This document shows, piece after piece, positions 10,972-23,560 of a stretch of DNA of 64,000 nucleotides; position 1 is the stretch's first letter; each line of letters opens with the position of its first letter. The DNA comes from Gnetum montanum. Its lineage: Eukaryota > Streptophyta > Gnetopsida > Gnetales > Gnetaceae. The stretch spans positions 718,078 to 782,077 of the forward strand of contig MNCI01030123.1 of the NCBI GenBank assembly GCA_015680685.1. Direction: 5' to 3'. The position numbers and the translations under genes are program-made. The notes beneath the pieces were generated by a model that was not told the DNA's origin, did not search any database, and saw only the letters and a list, made by a program, of their open reading frames with translations.

Positions 10972-11816
10972 NNNNNNNNNNNNNNNNNNNNNNNNNNNNN
11001 NNNNNNNNNNNNNNNNNNNNNNNNNNNNNNNNNNNNNNNNNNNNNNNNNNNNNNNNNNNNNNNNNNNNNNNNNNNNNNNNNNNNNNNNNNNNNNNNNNNN
11101 NNNNNNNNNNNNNNNNNNNNNNNNNNNNNNNNNNNNNNNNNNNNNNNNNNNNNNNNNNNNNNNNNNNNNNNNNNNNNNNNNNNNNNNNNNNNNNNNNNNN
11201 NNNNNNNNNNNNNNNNNNNNNNNNNNNNNNNNNNNNNNNNNNNNNNNNNNNNNNNNNNNNNNNNNNNNNNNNNNNNNNNNNNNNNNNNNNNNNNNNNNNN
11301 NNNNNNNNNNNNNNNNNNNNNNNNNNNNNNNNNNNNNNNNNNNNNNNNNNNNNNNNNNNNNNNNNNNNNNNNNNNNNNNNNNNNNNNNNNNNNNNNNNNN
11401 NNNNNNNNNNNNNNNNNNNNNNNNNNNNNNNNNNNNNNNNNNNNNNNNNNNNNNNNNNNNNNNNNNNNNNNNNNNNNNNNNNNNNNNNNNNNNNNNNNNN
11501 NNNNNNNNNNNNNNNNNNNNNNNNNNNNNNNNNNNNNNNNNNNNNNNNNNNNNNNNNNNNNNNNNNNNNNNNNNNNNNNNNNNNNNNNNNNNNNNNNNNN
11601 NNNNNNNNNNNNNNNNNNNNNNNNNNNNNNNNNNNNNNNNNNNNNNNNNNNNNNNNNNNNNNNNNNNNNNNNNNNNNNNNNNNNNNNNNNNNNNNNNNNN
11701 NNNNNNNNNNNNNNNNNNNNNNNNNNNNNNNNNNNNNNNNNNNNNNNNNNNNNNNNNNNNNNNNNNNNNNNNNNNNNNNNNNNNNNNNNNNNNNNNNNNN
11801 NNNNNNNNNNNNNNNN
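10972..11816. other. Assembly gap of 845 Ns
   Basis: Continuous N run. It hides the 3' end of the LINE insert and the point where the 1.53-kb array resumes. Confidence 0.98.
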
Positions 11817-14800
11817 TATCATCAACACATTTTGTGATTGTCCAACATCAAGAATGCCTACTCAAATGTTAGAACAAGTGGATGGTATCTTGGGTAGCCA
11901 AACCCAAGACAATCCTCCATACATAAGTCTCATGTCAACAACAAACATCATCAATTTCAATTCCCTAAGATCCAATGGATCTAGGGCAGAAAACCTGGGG
12001 AATACGCCTCAAGAAAGCAACTCAAGAGTGAGTGCAAGCAACAACACAACCTCTTAATATGTACGTATGGAAACGCACCTCACGGAGTTTAACTCCAAAT
12101 AAGGACCAAGCAAACAAGCACACAAGCAACCCTGTAGACAACATCGGTGGAAGGGGGAATGATGCATCTACAAGGAAAGGTGCCTCACCCCCAAATCCCT
12201 CATGATCTGGTACAAGGTGAGGCTTGGCACCACACCAAAACTATCCAATCCTAGCTGCCTACGTATCTACGACCACCGTACAATCAGGGCCATGTAGTTC
12301 TCCACGGTGAGCGTAGAATGAGGAGGACTTAAGATAAAGTTACAACAAGAGAGTGTCCTGTTGCTAGCTTGGTACCCCCAAGCCGGGATGGGTTTTCTAA
12401 CACTTGAGAGTCACCCTAGGCTATCTCAAAGTGTTCCATGGCCCCCGAACCATGGGGAGAGCCCAAAAGAACCACCACCCTGGGACATCTCTCATAATCC
12501 TCCCCCTCGCAAAGAAGCGACGTCCTCAAAGCGAAGCCTACGATAGTACACTTAAAAGTATGGGTTTGGAACTCTGTCAACTCTGGGAATCCATCAACTC
12601 ATCTGACGCCAAGCTTGAAGGAAGATACCAACCCCAACACCTGATACGTCTTTCCATCCAATGCCTTGCATGAAACGCAAACGGCACTTGGAGGAATCCC
12701 AAAGACTTCCCAACTCTGTGATAAGTGGGAGTAGTCCAACCCAAAGGGCCAACGTCTCAAAGGCATCCACTAGATTCATCCCTTCTTAGGTCTAGAGACT
12801 TATCCTCTTGCGTAAACCCATACCTATGCAAGAAGATAGCTCTTCTTCCACAAGTCCAGCCAAGTTCCTCTATGAATGACATCTCAGCACTCATCATTTT
12901 TCTCCATTTTTTATAAGAGCTCACCAGGGCCACTACCTATGGTGATGGACTTGGGAACATCAAACCGAGATGGAGAACATTCTCCAAAAGAGCCATGTCT
13001 CCGCAACCAACTCATGCTTGCCAGAACTCCATGTTTTGCTACTCGCATCCAGACCCATGGGGTCTCACCTGTGCAACCATCTAAGCACCGATTCCACGTG
13101 CATTTGTACCATGCACATTTTCCTCATCATGTTTGCTCAAGCTAGTATGAAGGGAGTCGAGTGTGCTCTCCCTTCCAAACAAGGTACAAGGGTAGATCTT
13201 TTGAGCTTGACCTTGTCATCCGCAGATTCACCAGCATTGCATTCCTCAATTCACCATCCAACAATATTCCATTGCCACAAAAGGAGAGAAGATCCAAAAT
13301 TTGTTGGAAAACTTCTCTAAGAGGCTATCATAACAAACAAGCCGAAATTATCATCAACACATTTTGCGATTGTCCAACATCGAGAATGCCTACTCAAATG
13401 TTGGAACAAGTGGAGGGTATGTTGGGTAGCCAACCCCAAGACAATCCTCCATACATAAGTCTCATGTCAACCACAAACATCATCGATTTCAATTCCCTAA
13501 GATCCAATGGATCTGGGGCAAAACACCTGTGGAATACACCTCAAGCAAGCAACTCAAGAGTGAGTGCAAGCAACAACCCAGCTTCTTAATATGTACGTAT
13601 GGAAACACACCTCACAGAGGTTAACTCCAAACGAGGACCAAGCAAACAAGCATACAAGCAACCCTATAGACAACATTGGTGGAAGGGGGAACAATGCATC
13701 TACAAGGAAAGGTGCCTCACCCCCAGATCCCTCACGATCTGGTACAAGGTGAGGCTTGGCACCGCACCAAAACTATCCAGTCCTGGCTGCCTACATATCT
13801 ACGACCACCGTAGAATCAGGGCCATGTAGTTCTCCACGGTGAGGGTAGAATGAAGAGGACTTAAGAGAGAGTTACAACAAAAGAGTGTCTTGTTGCTAGC
13901 TTGGTACCCCCAAGCCGGGATGGGTTTTCTAACACTTGAGAGTCATCCTAGAGTGCCTCAAAGTGTTCCATGGCCCCTGAACCATGGGGAGAGCCCAGGA
14001 GAACCACCACCCTAGGACATCTCTCGCAATCCTCCCCCGCACAAAGAAGCGACATCCTCTAAGCAGAGCCTAGGATAGCTTCGAGAGTACACTTCAAGTA
14101 TGGGTTTGGAACTCCGTCAACTCTGGGGATCCATCAACTCATCTGACGCCAAGCTTGAAGGAAGATACCAACCCCAACACCTGATACGTCTTTCCATCCA
14201 ATTCCTTCCATGAAACACAAAGGGCACTTGGAGGAATCCCAAAGACTTCCCAACTCTGTGACAAGTGGGAGTAGTCCAACCCAAAGGGCCAACGTCTCTA
14301 AGGCATCCCCTAGATTTGTCCCTTCTTAGGTCTACAGACTTATCTTCTTGCGTAGACCCATACCTATGAAAGAAGATAGCTCTTCTTCCACAAGCCCAGC
14401 CGAGTTCCTCTATGAATGGCATCTTAGCACTCATCGTTTTTCTTCATTTTTTATAAGAGCTCACCAGGGTGACTACCTATGATGATGGACTTGGTAACAT
14501 CAAACCGAGAGGGAGAACATGCTCCAAAAAAGCCATGTCTCCGCAACCAACTCATGCTTGCCAGAACTCCATGTTCTGCTACTCGCATCCAGACCCTCAC
14601 CTGTGCAACCATCTAAGCACCGATTCCATGTGCATCTGTACCACGCACATTTTCTTCATCATGTTTGCTCAAGCTAGTATGAAGGGAGACGAGTGTGCTC
14701 TCCCTTCTGAACAAGGTACAAGGGCAGATGTTTTCAGCTTGACCTTGTCGTCCGCAGACACACCAGCATTGCATTCCTCAATTCACCATACAACAATATT

Positions 14801-17145
14801 CCATTGCCACAAAAGGAGAGAAGATCCAAAATTTGTTTGGAAAACTTCTCCAAGAGGCTATCATAACAAACAAGCCCCAATTATCATCAACACATTTTGT
14901 GATTGTTCAACATTGAGAATGCCTACTCAAATGTTAGAACAAGTGGAGGGTATGTTGGGTAGCCAACCCCATGACAATCCTCCATACATAAGTCTCATGT
15001 CAACCACAAACATCATCAATTTCAATTCCCTAAGATCCAATGGATCTGGGGCGGAACACCTAGGGAATACGCCTCAAGCAAACAACTCAAGAGTGAGTGC
15101 AAGCAGCAACCCAGCTTCTTAATATGTACGTATGGAAACACACCTCACGGAGGTTAACTCCAAACGAGGACCAAGCAAACAAGCACACAAGCAACCCTGT
15201 AAACAACATCGGTAGAAGGGGGAACGATTCATCTACAAGGAAAGCTGCCTTACCCACAGATCCCTCATGATCTGGTACAAGGTGAGGCTTGGCACCGCAC
15301 CAAAACTATCCAGTCCTGGCTGCCTACATATCTACGACCACCATAGAATCAGGGCCATGTAGTTCTCCACAATGAGGGTAGAATGAAGAGGACTTAAGAG
15401 AGAGTTACAACAGGAGAGTGTCCTACTGCTAGCTTGGTACCCCCAAGCCAAGATGGGTTTTCTAACACTTGAGAGTCACCCTAGGCCGCCTCAAGTGTTC
15501 CATGGCCCCCGAACCATGGGGAGAGCCCAGGAGAACCACCACCTTGGGACATCTCTCACAATCCTCCCCCACACAAAGAAGCGACGTCCTCGGAGCGGAG
15601 CCTAGGATAGCTTCAAGAGTACACTTCAAGTATGGGTTTGCAACTCCGTCAACTCTCGGGATCCATCAACTCATCTTACTCCAAGCTTGAAGAAAGATAC
15701 CAACCCCAACATCTGATACGTCTTCCCATCCAATGCCTTGCATGAAACACAAAGGGCACTTGGAGGAATCCCAAAGACTTCCCAACTCTGTGATAAGTGG
15801 GAGTAGTCCAACCCAAAGGGCCAACATCTCTAAGGCATCCCCTAGATTCATCCCTTCTTAGGTCCACAAACTTATCTTCTTGCATAGACCCATACCTATG
15901 AAAGAAGATAGCTCTTCTTCCACAAGTGCAACCGAGTTCCTCTGTGAATGGCATCTCAGCACTCATTGTTTTTCTTGATTTTTTTAAGAGCTCACCAAGG
16001 CCACTACCTATGGTGATGGACTTGGGAACATCAAACCGAGAGGGAGAACATTCTCCAAAAGAGCCATGTCTGCAAGCAACTCATGCTTGCCAAAACTCCA
16101 TGTTGTGCTACTCGCATCAAGACCCATGGGGTCTCACCTGTGCAACCATCTAAGCACCGATTCCACGTGCATCTATACCATGCACACTTTCCTCATCATG
16201 TTTGCTTAAGCTGGTATGAAGGGAGTCGAGTGTGCTCTCCCTTCCGAACAAGGCACAAGGGCAGATCTTTTGAGCTTGACCTTGTCATCCGCAAACACAC
16301 TAGCATTCCATTTCTCAATTCAACATCTAACAATATTCCATTGCCACAAAAGGAGAGAAGATCCAAAATTTGTTNCAACAATATTCCATTGTCACAAAAG
16401 AAGAGAAGATCCAAAATTTGTTTGGAAAACTTCTCCAAGAGGCTATCATAACAAACAAGCCCCAATTATCATCAACACATTTTGCAATTGTCCAACATCG
16501 AGAATGCCTACTCAAATGTTAGAACAAGTGAAGGGTATGTTGGGTAGCCAACCCCAAGACAATCCTCCATACATAAGTCTCATGTCAACCACAAACATCA
16601 TCGATTTCAATTCCCTAAGATCCAATGGATCTGGGGCAGAACACCTGCGGAATACACCTCAAGCAAGCAACTCAAGAGTGAGTGCAAGCAGCAACCCAGC
16701 TTCTTAATATGTATGTATGGAAACGCACCTCACAAAGGTTAACTCCAAACAAGGACCAAGCAAACAAGCACACAAGCAACCCTGTAGACAACATCGGTGG
16801 AAGGGGGAACGATTCATCTACAAGGAAAGGTGCCTCACCCCCAGATCCCTCACGATATGGTACAAGGTGAGGCTTGGCACCGCACCAAGACTATCCAGTC
16901 CTGGCTGCCTACATATCTACGACCACTGTAGAATCAGGGCCATGTAGTTCTCCACAATGAGGGTAGAATGAAGAGGACTTAAGAGAGAGTTACAACAGGA
17001 GAGTGTCCTACTGCTAGCTTGGTACCCCAAGCCAGGATGGGTTTTCTAACATTTGAGAGTCACCCCAGGGCACCTCAAAGTGTTCCATGGCCCTGAAACC
17101 ATGGGGAGAGGCCAGCAGAACCACCACCTTGGGACATCTCTCACA
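11817..17145 (+). repeat. Tandem array of a ~1.53-kb unit, right block
   Basis: Unit starts ('aattccctaagatc') lie at 11959, 13491, 15024 and 16609, giving spacings of 1532, 1533 and 1585. The last falls to about 1537 after removing a 48-base duplication around the N at 16375. The final unit stops at 17145 inside 'gggacatctctcaca', giving way to sequence shared with 19.6 kb. Every unit keeps the block 'ggctgcctacatatctacg' ... 'gggccatgtagttctcc'. Confidence 0.92.
14469..15122 (+). CDS. Longest reading frame of the array unit, hypothetical
   Basis: This 217-codon frame is the fullest version of a frame present, shorter or split, in every unit (7023-7634, 12970-13589 and 16216-16707 in part). 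The most protein-like stretch is its last third, MLEQVEGMLGSQPQDNPPY-like, then STTNIIDFNSLRSNGSG and a Ser/Asn-rich end. No catalytic motif, signal peptide or membrane segment is visible and I recognise no family. The open stretch may be a captured gene fragment spread by unit duplication. Other units carry breaks in it, arguing against strong selection. Confidence 0.25.
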   Translation: MTTYDDGLGNIKPRGRTCSKKAMSPQPTHACQNSMFCYSHPDPHLCNHLSTDSMCICTTHIFFIMFAQASMKGDECALPSEQGTRADVFSLTLSSADTPALHSSIHHTTIFHCHKRREDPKFVWKTSPRGYHNKQAPIIINTFCDCSTLRMPTQMLEQVEGMLGSQPHDNPPYISLMSTTNIINFNSLRSNGSGAEHLGNTPQANNSRVSASSNPAS

Positions 17146-18340
17146 TGAGGTCAACAAGGAATCTAAAAGAAATGTATCCTTTATGCAGTATCCTTATTAA
17201 AGAACACATCAATTATGGTTATTGGCATTTGGAAATTGTTTATCAAAAAGAATATTTTAGGCAAGGCACATCAAATCTATAAACACAAGACCAAGTTAAT
17301 CACAAATAAGCCTATCAGAGATTCTAACAGCAATTTCGAATGGTGTTACGCAGAATTCTGTTGAGCAATAGTAAATCAATTTTCTGGAAAATACTGCTCC
17401 TAGACCAACTATAAAACTCTTTCTATAAACTCTTTAAGAAAATGCTTCCTTACAGAGTTTCTATTTTATATTATTCTTCATCCTGGAGATTCAGGTTGTA
17501 CGTTCTCAGTTTTTAAACACTAATATAACAAACTCATAATTTTCATAGATGGGGAAACAAGATCATAAAAATGTCATTGAAATTTTTTTCAATTATATAT
17601 AAACTGGATCATTTGGAGAAAGCCTCATCCTACAGTTGATATATACAACTGACATAAGTAGGGATAGTACTCGAACTATTTTGATTAGTTAATTTAAAGA
17701 TTAGTTGCTTATGACATTATCTTATAATTTATAGGTATGTTATGCATACGGTTTTCAAAAGAGCTATTAGCAGCCTAAAGAGAAAACAGTCCATTATCAA
17801 AATCAACACTTGTAATTATGGGTATAAAATAGGATATGCATTATCAGGCACAGGTAGGAGGAATAATTACTGATGCACAGGACACTACGCTTTCTATCTG
17901 TTCCTATTAAAAAACAATCCTAATATGGAATATCTTTGAAATAGAAATTGTATTTGCATCAAATAAACAATATTGTTCTCTCAATGCCTTACCCTTGAAA
18001 CTATATCCATTTACTTAGAATCAAACATGAAATATAAGAAACAATACACAAAAGAGAGAAGCTGGACATTATAACAATCTTTAAAAAACAAAAGATAAAA
18101 ACAAACAGATTATCAACGCCTATGTCCCTCCCTTGACTTTAAAACTGTAGATACATGTATGTATTTTGGTAAAAAACTAACAGGTAATCAATATCAATAA
18201 ATACAAATTTATCAATATGGATAATAATGATGGACCACAAGGACAGCAAACAAACCTGGATTTCTTCATCTGTCCATACTTCAATGCTTGAATTAAGTGT
18301 ATCACAATTGCAACATATGTGATAAGTGCTAACGATGAAG
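17146..18340. repeat. Segment repeated in diverged form at 19.62-20.5 kb
   Basis: From the array edge, 'aagaaatgtatccttta', 'aattatggttattggc' and 'attttaggcaagg' have clear counterparts at 19630-19730 in the same orientation. The block at 18010-18330 instead matches 22350-22700, including 'ggtaatcaatatcaataaat'. No intact gene. It looks like old tandem duplication of intron-type sequence. Confidence 0.6.
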
Positions 18341-18374
18341 CAAAAAAAAAAAAGAAATGAACTCAGATATTTAC

Positions 18375-19230
18375 CTCATTGCAAGGCCTGACATCCCCCT
18401 GTTGTCCTAAATTAAAAGTACTTCGTCAAAGCCCAATATGACTACCAAATTCTTTAACTAGATCTATGATTAAAAAATGGAGTACCTTACATGTGGAAAT
18501 TGTAGTCAAAAAACAATGTTGCTCTCGTCCAGTGCCTAGCCATTGGAAGGTATGAGCAATGATGATTAAACGGTTCCCTCCAACATAACAAAATTTTGTG
18601 ATGAGTATATATAAATATGTATCCACTTGTCTAAAGAATGGATCATTCACATAGTGAGGCAAAAAAGTTACTTGGGCTGAAGCACCCAATGAAAACCCAA
18701 TATCACAACTAGTTTCTTTTATTATAACTTTTTTCAACAGTAAATTACCTTTAATGTGGAAATTGTATTTAAGGGACAACATCTCTCTTTTCCAATGCTG
18801 CAAAATGACAAAAACTTATGATGAGTATGTGCTGATTTATCCAAATTTGTAACATGAATGGATTACTAGTATAAAAGAAAACTTACCCAAAAACTTACCC
18901 AGGGTGGCAAACCTCTGTGGTTCCTATTTTGTCTTCTCTTTTTTTTTCTTTTCTGTTTCCTTTTTTTTAATTCCACTATTCTTCTTGAAGTGAAGATTTG
19001 AACTTTGTCCACGTGCTTCCATTCCTATGCAATAGACAATGCTTTTTGGCATAACTTACAATAGACAATGCTTTTTGGCATAACTTACAAGCTGAACTCA
19101 TTATATTGAACATGAACCAGAGGCAATAGTTATTAGAAAGGGATGCTAGACTTCTAATGTACAACTAGTCTTTGGTGTTATTGTACCATTATCATCAAAT
19201 AGAAGGATAATATTACCCCCTCAAATTTTA
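18375..19230 (-). other. Two splice-bracketed microexons and an exon-like block
   Basis: On the minus strand a 32-base piece at 18406-18375 lies between TTTAG and GTAAAT, and a 16-base piece at 18914-18899 lies between CCACAG and GTAAGT. The second is the counterpart of the pieces at 2168, 22118 and 23303. At 19130-19230 lies the block with 'TTTGATGATAA' and 'TGTACATT' seen also at 2.4, 3.9 and 22.3 kb. The 62-codon minus-strand frame at 19164-18976 has no family match. Confidence 0.4.
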
Positions 19231-19250
19231 AAAAAAAAATCATTATAAAN

Positions 19251-19622
19251 AAACAAGAAGATGGTTTTATTGGAAAAATTTCCAGTTTGTGACAATGTGT
19301 TATTCGAAAGGGGCAACTCCATGCATCAATGTTTCTAATAACATGTCTGGAAAGAAAAGAGCAAATGTGTTACCTATGATCTTCAGCAACACCCACCTAG
19401 CCCCCACCCATCNTGGGAACCTAACATTACAAAGATATTTTCTCTCTACTATTTAATAGAAAACAAAAAGATGGTTTTATTGGAAAAATTTCCAGTTTGT
19501 GACAATGTGTTATTCGAAAGGGGCAACTCCATGCATCAATGTTTCTAATAACATGTCTGGAAAGAAAAGAGCAAATGTGTTACCTATGATCTTCAGCAAC
19601 ACCCACCTAGCCCCCACCCATC
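19251..19622. other. Direct duplication around Ns 19250 and 19413 (assembly artefact)
   Basis: The stretch 19251-19412, from 'aagatggttttattgg' to 'cccccacccatc', reappears at 19461-19622 with at most one or two changes, 210 bases later. Single Ns at 19250 and 19413 bracket the first copy, pointing to an unresolved contig join. Confidence 0.75.
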
Positions 19623-21640
19623 CATTCAGAAGAAATGTATCCCTTAGGTATGCATTTTAAGGAATTTATTAGCTGTGGTTATCAATTTAAGAAAACTGTT
19701 TATCAAGAACAAATATTTTAGGTAAGCAGGAATCTCAATCTCAGATAACACTATATTTTATTCTAATGCTAATTTCAAAAACCTTTCTAGAAACCTTACC
19801 TTGACAAAGATTCCAGAAAAATGACTTACAAACTGCCAATATTTTTTAACTCGAATGCCTATTATCCAATAGTAATTTTCCGGATCAGCCTAGTTTCCAT
19901 TGAGTGATGTGTAAACAATCTTTGTGGAAAATAGTCCTACAAGGCCAACAACATTTACAAGAACATCACATTTTTCATGGCCAAAGCAAGAAGAGCACAA
20001 AAGTGTCATTGAAATTCATTTCAATTATATAAAATAAATCATTTACTTACAGATTGACATAAATGGTGTTAGTACTCTATTTATTTATGTGATGCTCAAT
20101 TTATTTAAAGATGATGCATCAACTAATTGGTTAAAAAAAAGCTACATTAAGGTATTTTAAAGCTTCTCCTAACATATTTGATCCACAATATATATTATGT
20201 GTATATACTAGAATCAATTATTAGTGAGAAAACATATTACAATCAAAATCATAGCATAATAACTAAATGCAAGTTCTATGACTAAGGGAAAAATTAAAAC
20301 TAGTGCGATCTAATTATGTTGTGGATCCAAAATAGGATAAGCATAATGTTGCATGTAAATATTAATGGACATGGGTATGCAACCACCTCCACCTCCAAGT
20401 TAAAACTTGAAGATAAAATAATGTGCAGTATCACACAACATATGTCAATTGTGTTTATTGCAAATAGTAAAAGATTAACATGTATTATTAGAATGTTGTG
20501 AACTAGATTTCTTCAAAAGATTAACATGTATTCAATTGTTATGAATTATTCAAGCTCAACTACAAGTGAATCTTTTTAAGGATTATTCAAGCTACAAGTA
20601 TTGATCCTAAGAAATTACATAAGTGTTTAAATTAAATAACTATTAGGCTATCATAGGCCTGGACTAGCCTAGCATGTAGAATCCCAATATCAATGATGTT
20701 CATTTTTGAGTTTGGTGTTGCTTTGAGATTTCTTTTCCTCCTTTACAATTTTGACAGGAATGCTTGTGATACACATAAAGATCACCAAGCATCATCTATA
20801 CATGCATGCCACTCAAACCTAATTCAGAGCCTCCATGGATCTAATACCAAGATGAGGGCCATATCTTATCTTATTAGAATGTTTTGAAATGCACTGCCTT
20901 AATCATTGCCTTAATCATTGGGCTACAGATGAAAGCCTTCTAAGGAATATAAAATGGGAATATAGCTTTTCAATACCAATGAAAGTCAACCATACACCGC
21001 ACTAAGAATGTACCAACATCAATGTGATGAAAGAAATATCAACATGAGACATATCCTAAACCTAACCTTAACAAGGAAAATGCAAATCAGTTATCTTATA
21101 ATTCAATATGGTAAAATGAGAAAAGCACGATGGAAAATTTTAGTGATCCAAATCATACAACATAGTTTTAAATGGTATAATAAAGTACATCCTAAATATT
21201 TTTAATAAACTTTTTTAAATAATTTATGAAAGATTTGAAGCATAAGTGAAGCTTGCCCTCACAGAAGTTATGCCTATGCTCTCTGTACATAGTTCAAAAG
21301 TACAATTAACATAGAAAAGAGAGAACAAATTATAACACAAGTTCTTCGAATAATAAAAAATTGCAGCTCTCAAAACAAACAAAACCAACAAATTTTTGTA
21401 CCTGTACTCTCGATGAAACACTAAAGAAATAATGTTGCTCTTTTTGAGCATCTTTGTCATTGAAACTGTGAATTTATTTACAAATATGTGAGATGCAAAG
21501 AATAGCTAGCAAAAGAGAACATGTAAAAGCATTGAAAAAACAAGTTCGAAATAAAACAACCATTCAATCATAGTTACGTAGTGTAATAGAGAAATGATAA
21601 TCCATGGCCATGACACTACCTTAACCTTGAAACTGCATCT
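19623..21640. other. AT-rich repeat-derived stretch, no gene seen
   Basis: The first part (to about 20450) is the partner of 17.15-18.0 kb. The rest holds only short frames with no family features, including 64-78 codon frames at 20693-20887 and 21460-21224. Confidence 0.4.
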
Positions 21641-22345
21641 ACAATGGATATATGTATAGCAAAAATTGATCACAAACAAAACTTATCAATATCCATAGTG
21701 TAAAAATAAAAATTATAAGCCAACAAAAAAAAGGACAATTATCAAAATCTTAAAACATGTCCCAATACCAACAACTAAGCTCTTTGATTAAAACGAAGAA
21801 ACAAGTTCAAACTCACATGATATCTTTGTTGTAGGTCCTTGCAATCATATTATTGTCACATGATCCCAAGCACAACCAAATATCACAAAAACTTATTGCG
21901 TCAATGCTATTTTATTAAAATAACCTTTAACATAGACATTGTCACAAAGGTCCAACACTTATCTCTTTTGTTGCTTTATTCTTGAAACTGTTGGACTTTT
22001 TCTGCAATGCTGATTGTGTAGATTCCTCCAAAAAAGACACCAAATTTTGTAATGAGTATATACATATTTATCCAAAAGTATAATAAAAATTAATCATTTA
22101 TATAAAAGAATACATACCACCCAACCCCTGGCTAGCTACTGTAGGGTTTACGCTGGTTAGCTAGTGTCCACAAATTGAAGCCTTATTCTCTCCTCAAATA
22201 CTTTATTTCTCCTACAACACAATGAGTTTTTACATGCCTCACAACTTGAACTTGCTACATAAAACAAAAATCAGGAAAGGAAAAAAAAAAAAGCTTTTAC
22301 TTTAAGTGATAGTAGGATCACGATGTATAGTTAGCCTTCAGTCAT
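21641..22345 (-). other. Splice-bracketed microexon unit, right segment
   Basis: A 21-base piece at 21837-21817 lies between TTGCAAG and GTGAGT, and a 21-base piece at 22138-22118 between CCTACAG and GTATGT, both minus strand. The sequence around them matches 2.1-3.05 kb, but the order of blocks is shifted: the 21.8-kb piece precedes the 22.1-kb piece here, while in the left segment its counterpart follows. That is expected if the underlying unit is tandemly repeated. Confidence 0.45.
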
Positions 22346-23560
22346 AATACAAACATGGAATATAAAGAATTACTGGCAAAAGAGAGAATAGAACATTATT
22401 ACAATCCTTTAAAAATTTTAAAAATATAAAAAAGCAAAACAAAAATTGATGCACATGGCCCTGCCTTAACCTTGAAAATGTAGAAATATTATCTACAATG
22501 ATGGCTGTTAGTTTTCTAAAGAAAAAAAACAATGGGTAATCAATATCAATAAATACAGATTCACCCATGTGGATAATACCTATGCACCACAGAGATGAAA
22601 AAACAAACCTATATTTCTTCCCAATACTTTAACACATGAATTATTAGCAAAATAAAAATAAACTATTATCACAATGGCTTTAATAAGTGCTAACAACTAA
22701 GCTCTCCAAAATTAAAGATAAAAACAGAAATTGAAACTGACATGATCCCTTCGTTCTCCTGATTTTGAAATCACTCAATCAAAATGCAATATCACAGAAT
22801 TTATTTTATTAGACAACTATATTGATACACATGAATCTACAACCAAGTCCTAACCACTGCTGTGAATAAAAAATCCTAATAGAGAAAAGAACTAACTAAG
22901 GTTTTTATCTGTCAAATCTGCAATATCTTTGACATGGAAATTGTATTTATAGCAAACATATAATGTGAATTTAAATCTGCAATATATAAATGGCTTATCA
23001 TTAAAACTGTAAATTTATCTAGAGTCTAACTGTCAAATATAAAGAATTATTAGCAAAAGAGAAAGAAACAGGGCATTATTACAATCTTAAAAAAATTTTA
23101 AACCATTTATAAAAAAAAAAAAAAGACAAAAAGAAACTAATCATCAATGCATATGGCCCTGCCTTGACCTTGAAACTGTACCAATTTATTTGCAATGTTG
23201 TTTCTGTGGTTCTCCAAAAAAACAAAAATAAAATTGCAATGAGTAAAATTAATTCATCCAAATGTACAATAAAATGGACTAGTCATACAGAAGTAAACTT
23301 ACGTGGGGTGGTAAACCCCTAGCTGGCTACATTCTATTCTTTAACTGCTTTCCTTGAATTGAAGCTTTGGATTTTGCCCTTGTACTTCCTTTCCGATGCA
23401 AAACAGTGATGTTTGGCATGATCCACAGGCTGAAATCATTACATGAAACACAAAGCAGAGAAAAGAGAAAAGGTTCTTACTAAAAGATGATAGGCTCCTG
23501 ATCATCTATAACTTTATCATGGGATAGAAGTTGAATTTGTTCCCTCAGGTTTAAAAATTA
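22346..23560 (-). other. Further microexon units
   Basis: Minus-strand pieces: 17 bases at 22758-22742 (AATCAG / GTCAGT) and 24 bases at 23326-23303 (AATGTAG / GTAAGT). A longer exon-like block at about 23550-23480 begins after CCTGAG, stays open as QIQLLSHDKVIDDQEPIIF and ends at TTTTA/GTAAGA. The block around 23150 also recurs at 18145, 21620 and 22460, with a shared peptide pattern SFKVKAGP or similar. Introns between them are AT-rich with poly-A/T runs. Confidence 0.4.

Noticed and set aside
10368-12057. Very long frames across the gap (489, 411 and 294 codons)
   Set aside because: Most of their length is translated N; only the left 200 codons of the first frame are real sequence and are reported as the LINE extension.
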